Shown: positions 1-7,591 of the stretch, in pieces
Layout: each line of letters starts with the position of its first letter
Position numbering within the stretch: the first letter of the stretch is position 1
Notes under the pieces: model-generated
Database searches by the model: none
Told to the model about the DNA's origin: nothing
The model's input: only the letters and a program-made list of their open reading frames with translations
Made by a program: the position numbers and the translations under genes
Source: Verrucomicrobiales bacterium
GTDB lineage: Bacteria; Verrucomicrobiota; Verrucomicrobiia; Verrucomicrobiales; DEV007
Assembly (NCBI GenBank): GCA_028281705.1
Contig: JANQJH010000255.1
Location: 1-35,023 of the forward strand
Length of the DNA: 35,023 nucleotides
Direction of reading: 5' to 3'

Positions 1-97
1 ATCCATGAAGAATGCCTAGCAGACGATGCGCTCTGAGTCCAGCTAAAATTTCTGGAAATTTGAAGACTAACATCTGCGTAATATGTCCAAACCATAG

Positions 98-345
98 TCA
101 GGGACTAAAGTCCCTGATACATTCTTATCGTGAAACATGCTGGAGTGTGTCGAGGAAAATGGGAGGGATTTCAGTCCCTCGATGAGGCAAACGGACTCAG
201 GGACTGAAGTCCCTGGCACATTCATATGGTGAGGTGTGCTGGAGTGTGTCGAGGAAAGTGGGAGGGACTTCAGTCCCTCGATCAACAAGCGAACTCAGGG
301 ACTGAAGTCCCTGGCACATTCATATGGTGAAATATGCTCGAGTGT
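98..345. repeat. Tandem palindromic repeat cluster 1 (about 2.5 units of 98-99 bp)
   Basis: Units begin at 98, 197 and 295. Each full unit carries the palindrome GGGACTGAAGTCCC (or a one-base variant) near its start and the opposite form GGGACTTCAGTCCC about 50 bp later; the copies lie at 101-114, 165-178, 200-213, 264-277 and 298-311. The spacer between them is also conserved (CACATTCATATGGTG, then GGAGTGTGTCGAGGAAA). The third unit is cut short around 345. The same palindrome recurs at 13093-13245 and 34778-34826, so this is a dispersed intergenic family. The short minus-strand reading frame through the cluster (67-288) is internally repeated and is a product of the repeat, not a gene. Confidence 0.9.
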
Positions 346-366
346 CCAGGACGATCAACAAGCTGG

Positions 367-385
367 GACCGGCGTCTCGCCGGTC
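367..385. repeat. Perfect 8-bp hairpin between repeat cluster and gene end
   Basis: GACCGGCG, loop TCT, CGCCGGTC. It lies 17 bp beyond the stop codon of the minus-strand gene ending at 402, so it could help end that transcript, but no T-run follows it in that direction. The plus strand has a TCACATTTT tail. Terminator and mobile palindrome cannot be told apart here. Confidence 0.55.
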
Positions 386-401
386 TCACATTTTGGCTGG
401 G

Positions 402-1340
402 CTACGGGGTGACGTAGACTTTGAGGCGATAGTAGCGCCCGGAATTGTCGGTCATTGGGGCGACGGATCGGGCGCGATAGACGAGGAGCGAATTCTCGAT
501 GACTTCAAAGGCCTCATCGTCGCCGCTCCAGTTCTCGAGGTCGGGGGAGACTTCGACGCCGATCGAGGTGCCTGGCAAGAGGCCCAACTTGAAGAAGGCG
601 AGTTCCATGTAGGGAACGCCGTCCTCGCGGATCACGTTGGTCGTGGGGTGGCGGCCTTGATCGGGCTCCAGGGGATTGGTGGAGAGGAAGAACTCCAGGT
701 CATCGGAGAGGCCGTCTTGATCGGAATCGGGAGAAGAGGAAGGGTCGCCGGGAGCCCGATTGTAGCGTTTGGCCCAGAGCGCTCCGTCGAGCGAAGCCAC
801 CGGCGTCGGAATTCTGGCGGTCTGCATGTGGTAGGAGTCGCTGGCATCGCCGATGGAGCCGAGAATCACGGTGGAGGCGTTGCTCATGGACCACTGCACC
901 GGTGGTGAGATGGCGCCGCCGGAAGGCCATTGCCAACTCGGATCCGTGGCCAGGATCCACTCGGCGTGGTCGCTGCCTTCAGAGGAAGCCCACCGATTGA
1001 ATCCAAAGATGTACCCCTGATTGCTCGGGAGAAAGGGGCTCTCGTTCTGCTGGTAGACGAAGGAGCCGGTGAAAAAGTGGGTGTGACCGTTGTACTGGGT
1101 GCTTTGCGCGGGCGTCCAGTGATCGAGCCATTCTTCGGTGTTGGCCGCTGTGGGCACGAATCCGGCTTCAAACGCGCCCAGCTGAAAAGTGAAATCATCG
1201 CCGAGAGTCTCGGGAGCCCCCGAACTCAGGTAGTTGGTGGCGAGGCGGGCGCTTCCCCAGAGAACTTGAGAGGCGAGACCCGTGGCCGGAACGGTGCTCA
1301 GGAGGGCGAGGGTGAGTAGACGAGCCTTCATCATCATCAT
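402..1340 (-). CDS. Secreted hypothetical protein with a calcium-loop (thrombospondin type 3-like) motif
   Basis: About 312 residues with an N-terminal signal peptide: K-A-R, then a hydrophobic stretch ending at about A-T-G-L-A-S. The first half is rich in Trp, Ser, Asn and aromatic residues, as in exported beta-rich proteins. Around two thirds along, DSDQDGLSDDLE is an Asp-rich calcium-binding loop of the type found in thrombospondin type 3 repeats and in many Verrucomicrobiota/Planctomycetota surface proteins. It is followed by a Pro/Asn linker and a final beta-rich region (pattern W-S-G-D-D ... Y-Y-R-L-K-V) like the C-terminal region common in verrucomicrobial secreted proteins. I do not recognise the main domain, so no function is offered. 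The start is ambiguous: a GTG at 1341-1343 is followed by four ATG codons in a row, and any may be used. The gene follows the TRIC gene on the same strand after about 100 bp. Confidence 0.75.
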   Translation of the reverse strand: MMMMKARLLTLALLSTVPATGLASQVLWGSARLATNYLSSGAPETLGDDFTFQLGAFEAGFVPTAANTEEWLDHWTPAQSTQYNGHTHFFTGSFVYQQNESPFLPSNQGYIFGFNRWASSEGSDHAEWILATDPSWQWPSGGAISPPVQWSMSNASTVILGSIGDASDSYHMQTARIPTPVASLDGALWAKRYNRAPGDPSSSPDSDQDGLSDDLEFFLSTNPLEPDQGRHPTTNVIREDGVPYMELAFFKLGLLPGTSIGVEVSPDLENWSGDDEAFEVIENSLLVYRARSVAPMTDNSGRYYRLKVYVTP

Positions 1341-1393
1341 CACGGGAGAAAACGATTGGAATCCGCCTACGGTAAACCCACTGGCGAAGATGG

Positions 1394-1414
1394 CAACTAT
1401 TAGAAATATAGTTG
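1394..1414. promoter_or_regulatory. Inverted repeat in an AT-rich spacer, possible operator or promoter region
   Basis: CAACTAT, seven bases, ATAGTTG. It stands in the only AT-rich patch of the 106-bp spacer upstream of the secreted-protein gene (minus strand). It has no T-run on either side, so an operator is more likely than a terminator. I could not define convincing -35/-10 boxes. Confidence 0.35.
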
Positions 1415-1446
1415 GCGTAGTCGTATGGGAATCGCCTCGAGAGGAC

Positions 1447-2067
1447 TCAGGTGGTGGACCCGTGAGGACGCAGCTTCCAATCCTGGTGCACGGCGATCAA
1501 CCGGAATAACACGATGACGCTTGCCCCGATGAGCATGGCGAGGTCGTCCGGAACGGAGAGCCAGCCCTGGACCGGGAGGTAGATCCAGCATCCCGTGAAG
1601 GCACAGGTCGCGTAGAGGGGGGCGGTGGTGAAGAGGCTTGGGACCTCGTTGCAGATGACTTCGCCCATGACGCCCCCGAAGGTCCCGGTGACCACGCCCA
1701 GGAGGGAGGCGACGAACCAGGAGGTTCCGGCATCGAGGGCGAAGCTGGCTCCCAGAATACTGAAGAGCCCCAGGCCAAGAGCATCGGGGAGGCAGAGCGA
1801 CTTGCTCACCCAGGTGGGAAACCTCGGGATGAACGACGAGATGACGGCGAGGAAAAAGACGGAGATGGGAAATTCCTCGTGCTTGATCCAAAAGAGGGGA
1901 TGGCGGTCGAGAAAAAGATCCCGCAGGGTCCCGCCGCCGAAGGCGAGGATGAAGGCGACGGAAAACACCCCGACCAAATCCATCCGGCTTCGCCGTGCCA
2001 GGAGCACGCCGTAGATGCCGCCGGCGAGCACGGCGATGAACTCGATGACGTGGATGAAGGATGTCAC
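1447..2067 (-). CDS. TRIC/UPF0126 family membrane cation channel protein
   Basis: A 206-residue polytopic membrane protein built from the tandem repeat of the UPF0126 (Gly_transporter/TRIC) family. The first repeat has the signature GGGTLRDLFLDRHPLFW (about residues 44-60), and the second has the matching GTFGGVMGEVICNEVPSLF (about residues 128-146). Each repeat is three transmembrane helices with a glycine kink, which fits the known prokaryotic TRIC monovalent cation channel fold. The ion specificity is not visible from sequence, and older annotations of the family as glycine transporters are unproven. The start is GTG. It lies 13 bp downstream of the second VWA gene and may be co-transcribed with the MoxR/VWA cluster, although this is not a usual member of that cluster. 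Confidence 0.9.
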   Translation of the reverse strand: MTSFIHVIEFIAVLAGGIYGVLLARRSRMDLVGVFSVAFILAFGGGTLRDLFLDRHPLFWIKHEEFPISVFFLAVISSFIPRFPTWVSKSLCLPDALGLGLFSILGASFALDAGTSWFVASLLGVVTGTFGGVMGEVICNEVPSLFTTAPLYATCAFTGCWIYLPVQGWLSVPDDLAMLIGASVIVLFRLIAVHQDWKLRPHGSTT

Positions 2068-2080
2068 GGTTCTTGCTAGG

Positions 2081-3115
2081 CTAGGGATGGACGGTTCGTC
2101 GGGAGCGGGGCGTCTCGTGAATGATGAGCGATGCCAGGAGAAAGATCAGGCCGATGCTGAGAGGCCAATGATAGTGTTCGATGGGAACGCGCTGCTCTCG
2201 CGTGTCGATGTCCTCCCGCGTCATCATGCCAAAGCCGTCCGTCACCAGCCGCCGGAGCGTTTCCGTACCTTCAAAGCGGCTATAGAAGCCGCCGGCCACT
2301 TGCGCGACCTCTTCGAGAAACGGTTCCTGGAGCTTGGTCACGACGGGTTTGCCGTCCGGATCGAGGACGATCCTGGATTGGCCGTTCTGCGTGATGCGGA
2401 TTTGAGTGCCCTCGGGAGTGCCAAAGCCGAGGGTGAAGATGCGCAAGCCCTGCGTCTCGAAGGCTTCACGTGCCATGGGGACGGCCTCGGCATCGAGTTC
2501 TTCGCCGTCGGTGATCAAGACGAGGGCGCGGTTGTCGCTCTCGGATTTCATGAATCCTTTGAGCGTCTCTTGGATCGCATTGGCAATGTTGGTGCCTCCG
2601 GTGGGCAGGAGCTGGGTGTCGGCCTCTTCGAGGATGCGGCGGAAGGCGGCGTCATCCGTGGTCAGCGGACACTGGAGAAAGGCATCTCCGGCAAAGGCGA
2701 CCAAGCCGATCCGGTCTCCCTGGAGAATCTCCATCATGTCGAGGATAGCGAATTTGGCACGGTCCAACCGGTTGGGCTGGAGATCCTCCGCCAGCATGCT
2801 GCGGGAGGTGTCGAGGGCAAACATGACGTCGAGGCCCTTGCGCGTCGCCGTGGTCTCCTGAAAGCCTAACTGAGGGCGCGCCATGGCGCCGACGAGGCCG
2901 AGAATGCCGACGACGAAGAGCCAGAACTTGAGTTCGCGACGCAGGGGATGGATGGAGCCCAGGAGTTGGGCCTTCAATCGCGAGGCCACCAGATGATCGA
3001 TGAGTTTGCCCGATCTCACCTGGCTAAGGTAGCGGAACACGATGACGGCGGCCACGAGGAGGAGGGCGAAGAACCACTCCGGGTGGGCAAAGACTAGTTG
3101 ATCGTCCTCGTTCAT
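2081..3115 (-). CDS. VWA-domain membrane protein, BatB-like
   Basis: 344 residues. The order is a transmembrane helix (about 13-30), a second around 62-77, then a periplasmic or cytoplasmic von Willebrand factor A domain, and a C-terminal transmembrane helix (about 315-335). The MIDAS metal site is complete at first sight: DTSRS at 102-106, the T of the G-G-T-N loop and the D of ITDGEE. The RPQLGFQ segment just before the domain is shared with the neighbouring VWA protein, and the pair matches the BatA/BatB proteins of Bacteroides aerotolerance-type (Bat) clusters. The exact job of such proteins is not settled; family knowledge points to MoxR-assisted assembly or stress tolerance at the envelope. 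Seven bases separate it from the upstream VWA gene. No BatC/BatD (TPR or BatD) gene follows. Confidence 0.88.
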   Translation of the reverse strand: MNEDDQLVFAHPEWFFALLLVAAVIVFRYLSQVRSGKLIDHLVASRLKAQLLGSIHPLRRELKFWLFVVGILGLVGAMARPQLGFQETTATRKGLDVMFALDTSRSMLAEDLQPNRLDRAKFAILDMMEILQGDRIGLVAFAGDAFLQCPLTTDDAAFRRILEEADTQLLPTGGTNIANAIQETLKGFMKSESDNRALVLITDGEELDAEAVPMAREAFETQGLRIFTLGFGTPEGTQIRITQNGQSRIVLDPDGKPVVTKLQEPFLEEVAQVAGGFYSRFEGTETLRRLVTDGFGMMTREDIDTREQRVPIEHYHWPLSIGLIFLLASLIIHETPRSRRTVHP

Positions 3116-3122
3116 GGGTCTG

Positions 3123-4175
3123 TCAGGGCAGGCGCCGCCAGAAGGTGTAGCGTAGAAGGAGGTGGAGAAGAGCGAGGAGGCCGCCGGGGACGAGGACGTA
3201 GATGAACCATTCGTCGAACTGCTCGTACTGATCGACTTCGACCTCGGTTTTTTCTAACTGATCGATCTCGTCGTAGATGTCTTTCAGGCTGTCTGATCCC
3301 GTGGCGCGAAAATACTTGCCCCCAGTCATGGAAGCGATTTTTTGCAGGGTTTCCTCGTCGAACTGGACCTGGATGCGACGGTACATGGGCTGGCCGAACA
3401 TATCCCGCATCTGCTGGCGGTTGCGGTTCAATTGGGGGAAGAGAGCCACCCCGCGGGTGCCGGTTCCGATGGTGTAGATCTTGATGTCCAGAGCCTCGGC
3501 GGCCTCGGCGGCGGTGAGCGGCTGGATGGGGCCGGAATTGTTGGTCCCGTCCGTGAGAAGAACGATGATGCGGCTCTTGCTCTCCCGGTCTTTGAGGCGG
3601 TTGGCGGCCGAGGTGATGGCGGTCCCGATGGCGGTCCCGTCAATTTCGAAATTGATCTGCACCCTTTCGTCGAGGCTCTTGAGGAGCCATTCGTGATCCA
3701 GGGTCATGGGGCTCACGAGAAAAGGCTTACCGGCGAAGGCATAGATGCCCATGCGGTCATTGGAGCGGTCGGCGATGAAATCCTTGGTGACGTTCTTCAC
3801 CGCGGCGAGCCGGCTGGCGCGCGTACCGCCGATGGTGAAATCCTCGGCCAGCATGGATGAGGACACGTCGAGCACGAGGAGGATATCGATGCCGCTGGCG
3901 CGGATTTTGGTGTAGGACTGCCCCGATTGGGGCCGGGCGAGTGCGAGGATGAGGAGGGCCAGGGCCAGGGTTACGAGAAAGTGGGAGAACCAGCCGTCAC
4001 GCCCGCCGTGTTTTTTTCCCAGTCCCGTGAGAAGAGCGAGGGTGGAGTAACCCACGGCGGCGGCATCCCGTCGGCGGCCTAACCAAAGCCATAGCAGAGG
4101 CAGCAAAACCAGACTCCACAAGAGCCAGGGATAGGCAAAGCGGAATCCTTCGAGCTGTGGCAGCCAGGCCTCCAT
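3123..4175 (-). CDS. VWA-domain membrane protein, BatA-like
   Basis: 350 residues: an N-terminal transmembrane pair (about 17-33 and 63-79), the RPQSGQ segment, a VWA domain with MIDAS residues DVSSS at 103-107, the matching G-T-A-I loop and LTDGTNN, then a C-terminal hydrophobic anchor (about 325-342). The C-terminal part contains the Y-D-E-I-D-Q-L-E-K-T-E motif typical of BatA. It is a paralogue of the next gene and only 2 bp downstream of the DUF4381-like gene, whose stop codon TAA lies in the sequence just before this ATG. It most likely forms a membrane complex with its paralogue and the MoxR ATPase. Confidence 0.9.
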   Translation of the reverse strand: MEAWLPQLEGFRFAYPWLLWSLVLLPLLWLWLGRRRDAAAVGYSTLALLTGLGKKHGGRDGWFSHFLVTLALALLILALARPQSGQSYTKIRASGIDILLVLDVSSSMLAEDFTIGGTRASRLAAVKNVTKDFIADRSNDRMGIYAFAGKPFLVSPMTLDHEWLLKSLDERVQINFEIDGTAIGTAITSAANRLKDRESKSRIIVLLTDGTNNSGPIQPLTAAEAAEALDIKIYTIGTGTRGVALFPQLNRNRQQMRDMFGQPMYRRIQVQFDEETLQKIASMTGGKYFRATGSDSLKDIYDEIDQLEKTEVEVDQYEQFDEWFIYVLVPGGLLALLHLLLRYTFWRRLP

Positions 4176-4177
4176 GG

Positions 4178-4678
4178 TTAGACCGCGTCCTCCCGGATGA
4201 AGAAGTTCGTTTGCTCCAAGAGCTCGCGGTTGGGTTCCTCGGCCTTGCCCGCGGGGGCGTACTTCAGATAGTCACAGGTTTGGAGGAAGCCGCGCAGCCG
4301 TTCGCGACGCTTTTCATTGAACTGCGAGTCTCGCTCCAGTTCCTCGAGAAACTCCCGCGAGGTCTGCTGTCTCGCGCGGAGATCGTGGGCTTCTGTGAGG
4401 TAGCTTCGCAGAATATCGGAAACGGTGACGCCGAACTGGTAGCCGTCCATTTGCGCCACTTGTGCCTGGAGACCGGATAGCCGGCGGAGGGCGCGTTCCT
4501 TGGGAGATTCCACGGGAGCCTGGCGGCGGCTCCGCCAGTAGAGGAGGAGGAAGGCTAGAAGGATGAGGAGGACCGTGCCGGCGACCCACCATCCCCAATG
4601 GAGGGGATCCGGCGGGACCGCCACCGGCGGCTCGACGTCGAGGATGTCGGGCAGGGATTGTGGGGCTTCCTCGGTCAT
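4178..4678 (-). CDS. DUF4381-like single-pass membrane protein
   Basis: 166 residues: a short Pro-rich N-terminus (SLPDILDVEPP), one transmembrane helix (about 29-48), then a basic, helical cytoplasmic region ending in an EEPNRELLEQTNFFIRED-type tail. Size, topology, the L-x-D-I near the start and position between a DUF58 and a VWA gene match the DUF4381 family found in MoxR/VWA clusters. No catalytic motif is visible, and it is probably a structural partner. Its start overlaps the DUF58 stop by 4 bp (ATGA type), which implies translational coupling. Confidence 0.8.
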   Translation of the reverse strand: MTEEAPQSLPDILDVEPPVAVPPDPLHWGWWVAGTVLLILLAFLLLYWRSRRQAPVESPKERALRRLSGLQAQVAQMDGYQFGVTVSDILRSYLTEAHDLRARQQTSREFLEELERDSQFNEKRRERLRGFLQTCDYLKYAPAGKAEEPNRELLEQTNFFIREDAV

Positions 4679-5688
4679 AGACGCATCATCCGTCTCTCAC
4701 GGGTTTCGAAAAACTGGCGCAGGGGTGGGAGGTAATCTTCGTCCGTGGCGAGGGAGATGTGATCGATCCCATTGCGCAGGAACTGCTCTTCCAGGGCTTC
4801 TTGGTGCTCCTTGGCCTGAGTCTCGAATCGCGAGCGCACGGCTTGGCTGGAGGTGTTGACCTCGAGGAGTTCGCCGGATTCCTGATCCTCCAACATGACC
4901 CGGCCAATGCGGGGGAGGGACTCTTCCAGGGGGTCGCGGATTTGGATGGCCGTGAGGTCGTGGCGACGGCTGGTGAGCGCGAGATCGCGCGAGCAATCGC
5001 CGGCGTGAAAGTCGGAGATGAGGAAGGCGATGGAGCGCCGGTGGATGACGCGGTTGAGGTACCCCAGGGCGGCGGCAATGTTGGTCTTGCGGGATCTGGG
5101 TTCGTGATAGAGCACCTCGCGGATGACGCGCAAGACGTGTGAGCGGCCTTTGCCGGGTGAGATGAAGAGTTCCACCTCGTCCGTGAAGATGATGAGCGCC
5201 ACGCGGTCATTGTTGCGAATGGCGCTGAAAGCCAGGGTGGCCGCGATCTCGGCCGCGACTTCTCTCTTGCTGAAGCGCGCGCTGCCGTAGTTCCCCGAGG
5301 CGCTGAGGTCGACGATCAAGGTCAAGGTCAGCTCGCGTTCCTCGGTGAAGAGTTTGACATAGGGCTGGCTGAGGCGGGCCGTCACGTTCCAATCGATGCT
5401 GCGGATCTCGTCGCCCGGCTGGTATTCGCGAACCTCTTCGAAGTTCATCCCCTGACCCTTGAAGACACTGTGATAGGAACCGGCGAAGGCTTCATCGACG
5501 AGGTGCTTCACTTTGATCTCGAGGGCGCGAATCCGCTTGAGCACGTCGGTGACATCGCCACGTCCCGATCCGCCATTCGCCGGTGTGGCCGCGGCCATGG
5601 CTCGGCTTTCCGTAGCCAACAGGGTCACGATCAGGATCGTGAGGGCGATGACGAGCAGGCCGAGGACGATGACCAGAGCGGGAATCAT
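4675..5688 (-). CDS. DUF58 domain protein with an N-terminal membrane anchor
   Basis: 337 residues. The DUF58 core starts near DVLKRIRALEIKVKHLV (about 48-64) and includes the family signature PGDEIRSIDWN (91-101), followed by a degenerate VWA-like fold with DLSASG (about 121-126) and an ISDFHAGD motif. Most DUF58 proteins of about 300 residues begin near the RIRALEIK segment. Here a clear transmembrane helix (residues 4-24) and a Gly/Ser linker precede it. An internal ATG at residue 31 would give an unanchored form, but the hydrophobic stretch is in frame and coding-like, so I keep the long form. The gene follows moxR by 10 bp and overlaps the DUF4381-like gene. It probably acts with MoxR as adaptor or substrate. 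Confidence 0.88.
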   Translation of the reverse strand: MIPALVIVLGLLVIALTILIVTLLATESRAMAAATPANGGSGRGDVTDVLKRIRALEIKVKHLVDEAFAGSYHSVFKGQGMNFEEVREYQPGDEIRSIDWNVTARLSQPYVKLFTEERELTLTLIVDLSASGNYGSARFSKREVAAEIAATLAFSAIRNNDRVALIIFTDEVELFISPGKGRSHVLRVIREVLYHEPRSRKTNIAAALGYLNRVIHRRSIAFLISDFHAGDCSRDLALTSRRHDLTAIQIRDPLEESLPRIGRVMLEDQESGELLEVNTSSQAVRSRFETQAKEHQEALEEQFLRNGIDHISLATDEDYLPPLRQFFETRERRMMRL

Positions 5689-5698
5689 CGGTCGGTTC

Positions 5699-6703
5699 TT
5701 AGGGGACGGGAAGTCCTTCGAAGATCTTTTCCACGATGGCTTCGGCGGAGATTTCCTCGGCCTCGGCTTCGAAGCTGGTGATCACGCGGTGGCGCAGGAC
5801 ATCGACCCCGATATCCTTGATGTCCTGAGGGGTGACGAAAGACCGGCCCTGAATCAGTGCCAGTGCTTTTGAGGCGAGCGTTAGATTGATCGTCGCCCGG
5901 GGAGAGGCGCCGACGCGAACCAGTCCCCGCAGTTCGGTCAGATTGTAATCCAAGGGGTTTCGGGTGGCGCGCACGAGATCGACGATGTATTCGCGGACCC
6001 GTGTATCGATGTAGATGGCGTTGACCACAGAGCGGGCGGCGACAACTTGCGAGGGTTGAGCCACGGCGTCGACATGGAGATCGGGCACGGTGGTTCCCAT
6101 GCGTTCCTGGATCATGAGTTCCTCTTCGCGCGAGGGGTAGTCGACCACGAGTTTGAAGAGGAAGCGGTCTAACTGGGCTTCGGGCAAGCGGTAGGTGCCC
6201 TCCTGCTCCAGGGGGTTCTGCGTGGCCATGACGAGGAAGGGATCCGGCAGCCGGTAGGTTTCATCACCGAGCGTGACCTGGCGTTCCTGCATGGCTTCGA
6301 GGAGGGCGCTTTGGACTTTGGCCGGGGCCCGGTTGATCTCGTCTGCCAGAATCATATTGGCAAAGATAGGGCCGGTGCGGGTCTGGAACTCGCCGTCGCG
6401 CGGGTTGTAGATGAGGGTGCCGACGAGGTCGGCCGGCAGTAGATCCGGGGTGAATTGAAGGCGCTTGAACTCGCTCTGGAGACTTTGGCTGAGGGTATTG
6501 ATCACCAGGGTTTTGGCCAGTCCCGGCATGCCTTCGAGGAGCACGTGCCCGTTGGCGATGAGACCGATGAGTAATCGATCCAGCAGCGCGTGCTGGCCCA
6601 CCACGATCTTGCCCAGCTGGGCGCGAACGGCGCCGATCCAGGCGGCGTGTTTCTTGATCTCTTCATCAACCCATTGGGGATTCTGTTCGGCTCCGTCGTT
6701 CAT
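5699..6703 (-). CDS. MoxR-type AAA+ ATPase
   Basis: 334 residues. The Walker A site is GMPGLAKT (58-65), the form typical of MoxR proteins. Walker B is ILADEINRAP (DE at 121-122). Sensor 1 is in ATQNPLEQEGTYRLPEAQLDRF, the most conserved MoxR segment, and a C-terminal lid domain carries the VGASPRA sensor-2 motif. The protein is soluble, with no signal peptide. MoxR ATPases act as chaperones for metal-site or complex assembly, with VWA proteins encoded nearby as partners; here two VWA proteins and DUF58 follow within 10 bp each. It is the first gene of the operon (transcribed toward lower coordinates). The 96-bp spacer upstream shows no strong promoter boxes that I can define. Confidence 0.95.
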   Translation of the reverse strand: MNDGAEQNPQWVDEEIKKHAAWIGAVRAQLGKIVVGQHALLDRLLIGLIANGHVLLEGMPGLAKTLVINTLSQSLQSEFKRLQFTPDLLPADLVGTLIYNPRDGEFQTRTGPIFANMILADEINRAPAKVQSALLEAMQERQVTLGDETYRLPDPFLVMATQNPLEQEGTYRLPEAQLDRFLFKLVVDYPSREEELMIQERMGTTVPDLHVDAVAQPSQVVAARSVVNAIYIDTRVREYIVDLVRATRNPLDYNLTELRGLVRVGASPRATINLTLASKALALIQGRSFVTPQDIKDIGVDVLRHRVITSFEAEAEEISAEAIVEKIFEGLPVP

Positions 6704-6799
6704 GACTCAATGCTCTCGGCATGAGAAAAAGCATGGTGCGCCCGGCATCTCAACCGAAATTCGGCGCACTTTGAAGACCGAGGATCCCCGGGGGAGCGG

Positions 6800-7510
6800 C
6801 TAGAGCTCCATGTATGTGTGAGAAACCACTCTCCTGGTCTTGGGATCGAAGACGAGGACGGACATTTTCTCCAAGGTCCAGACCTTCTTCCCGCGGTCTT
6901 TCACCCGCTGCACTTCTTTGACCTCCATCTTTTTGACAAGGCGGCCCTGGTGATCGTAAGCCTGCATCCGCATGAGACCGACGGTTTGCTGGTCGACCCA
7001 GAGATCGAGCCGCGAGTAGGGGCCGGCCTTGTCCGGGTTGGTCACGCGCAATTTCCAGGTGACGCGTTCGGCGACGACGTCTTCCTCGAGGAAGACGGGA
7101 TTGGGCCAATAGAGGTAGGCTAGGGAGATATCGAGGTAATTGACCCCGGTGCCGCGCAAGAGTTGGCCGTGTTTGGCGGCGGGCACCTTGTCCCAGTCGC
7201 CCTGCTTGCCGTGGCGCTCGCGGAGAAGAAAGCTGTTCTGGCCGAGGTCCAAGACGATGGTGTGCTGCGGGTCGTTTTCGAAGAGGAAGGCGATCTGCTG
7301 CTTGCGGATGGTCATGCGGAAGGGGTGCTTCTTGCCGGTGGTGCGCACCCGCAGTCGTCCATCCAGCGTGAGTTCCTCGTTTTGCGCGGCGCCCTCCCGC
7401 ACAGCACGCAGAACGGCCTCGGGGTCGGGAGGAGGATCTTTGGCCTCCAACGTCTGGGGGCTGAGGCTTGCCAAGGTGGCTGAGGCGAGGATTAGTAGCA
7501 GCTTGTTCAT
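6800..7510 (-). CDS. LolA-like outer-membrane lipoprotein-sorting family protein (periplasmic)
   Basis: 236 residues from the chosen ATG at 7508-7510. The frame stays open 16 codons further upstream, but a proper signal peptide (NKLLLILASATLASLSPQTLEA) begins exactly here. The mature part is a beta-rich barrel-like sequence with pairs such as TLDGRLRVRT, VTWKLRVTNP and SRLDLWVDQQTVGLMRMQAYD, which match the COG2834 LolA/LolB-like fold (substrate-binding half-barrel). The usual V-R-x-x-Y-L lipid-carrier residues are not clear, so it may bind another hydrophobic ligand. It stands alone, 96 bp upstream of moxR on the same strand and divergent from the glycosyltransferase gene. Confidence 0.75.
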   Translation of the reverse strand: MNKLLLILASATLASLSPQTLEAKDPPPDPEAVLRAVREGAAQNEELTLDGRLRVRTTGKKHPFRMTIRKQQIAFLFENDPQHTIVLDLGQNSFLLRERHGKQGDWDKVPAAKHGQLLRGTGVNYLDISLAYLYWPNPVFLEEDVVAERVTWKLRVTNPDKAGPYSRLDLWVDQQTVGLMRMQAYDHQGRLVKKMEVKEVQRVKDRGKKVWTLEKMSVLVFDPKTRRVVSHTYMEL

Positions 7511-7591
7511 GAGGGCTTTACTTCCTTTGGAGAGAGACGATGGGGGCGTGATCGCCATTCACCATTACACTGGAAACGGACCGCTGCGACG

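Noticed and set aside
67-288. Short minus-strand reading frame with repeated sequence (VCLIEGLKSLP)
   Set aside because: It is the translation of the tandem palindromic repeat; no ribosome site and no homology pattern.
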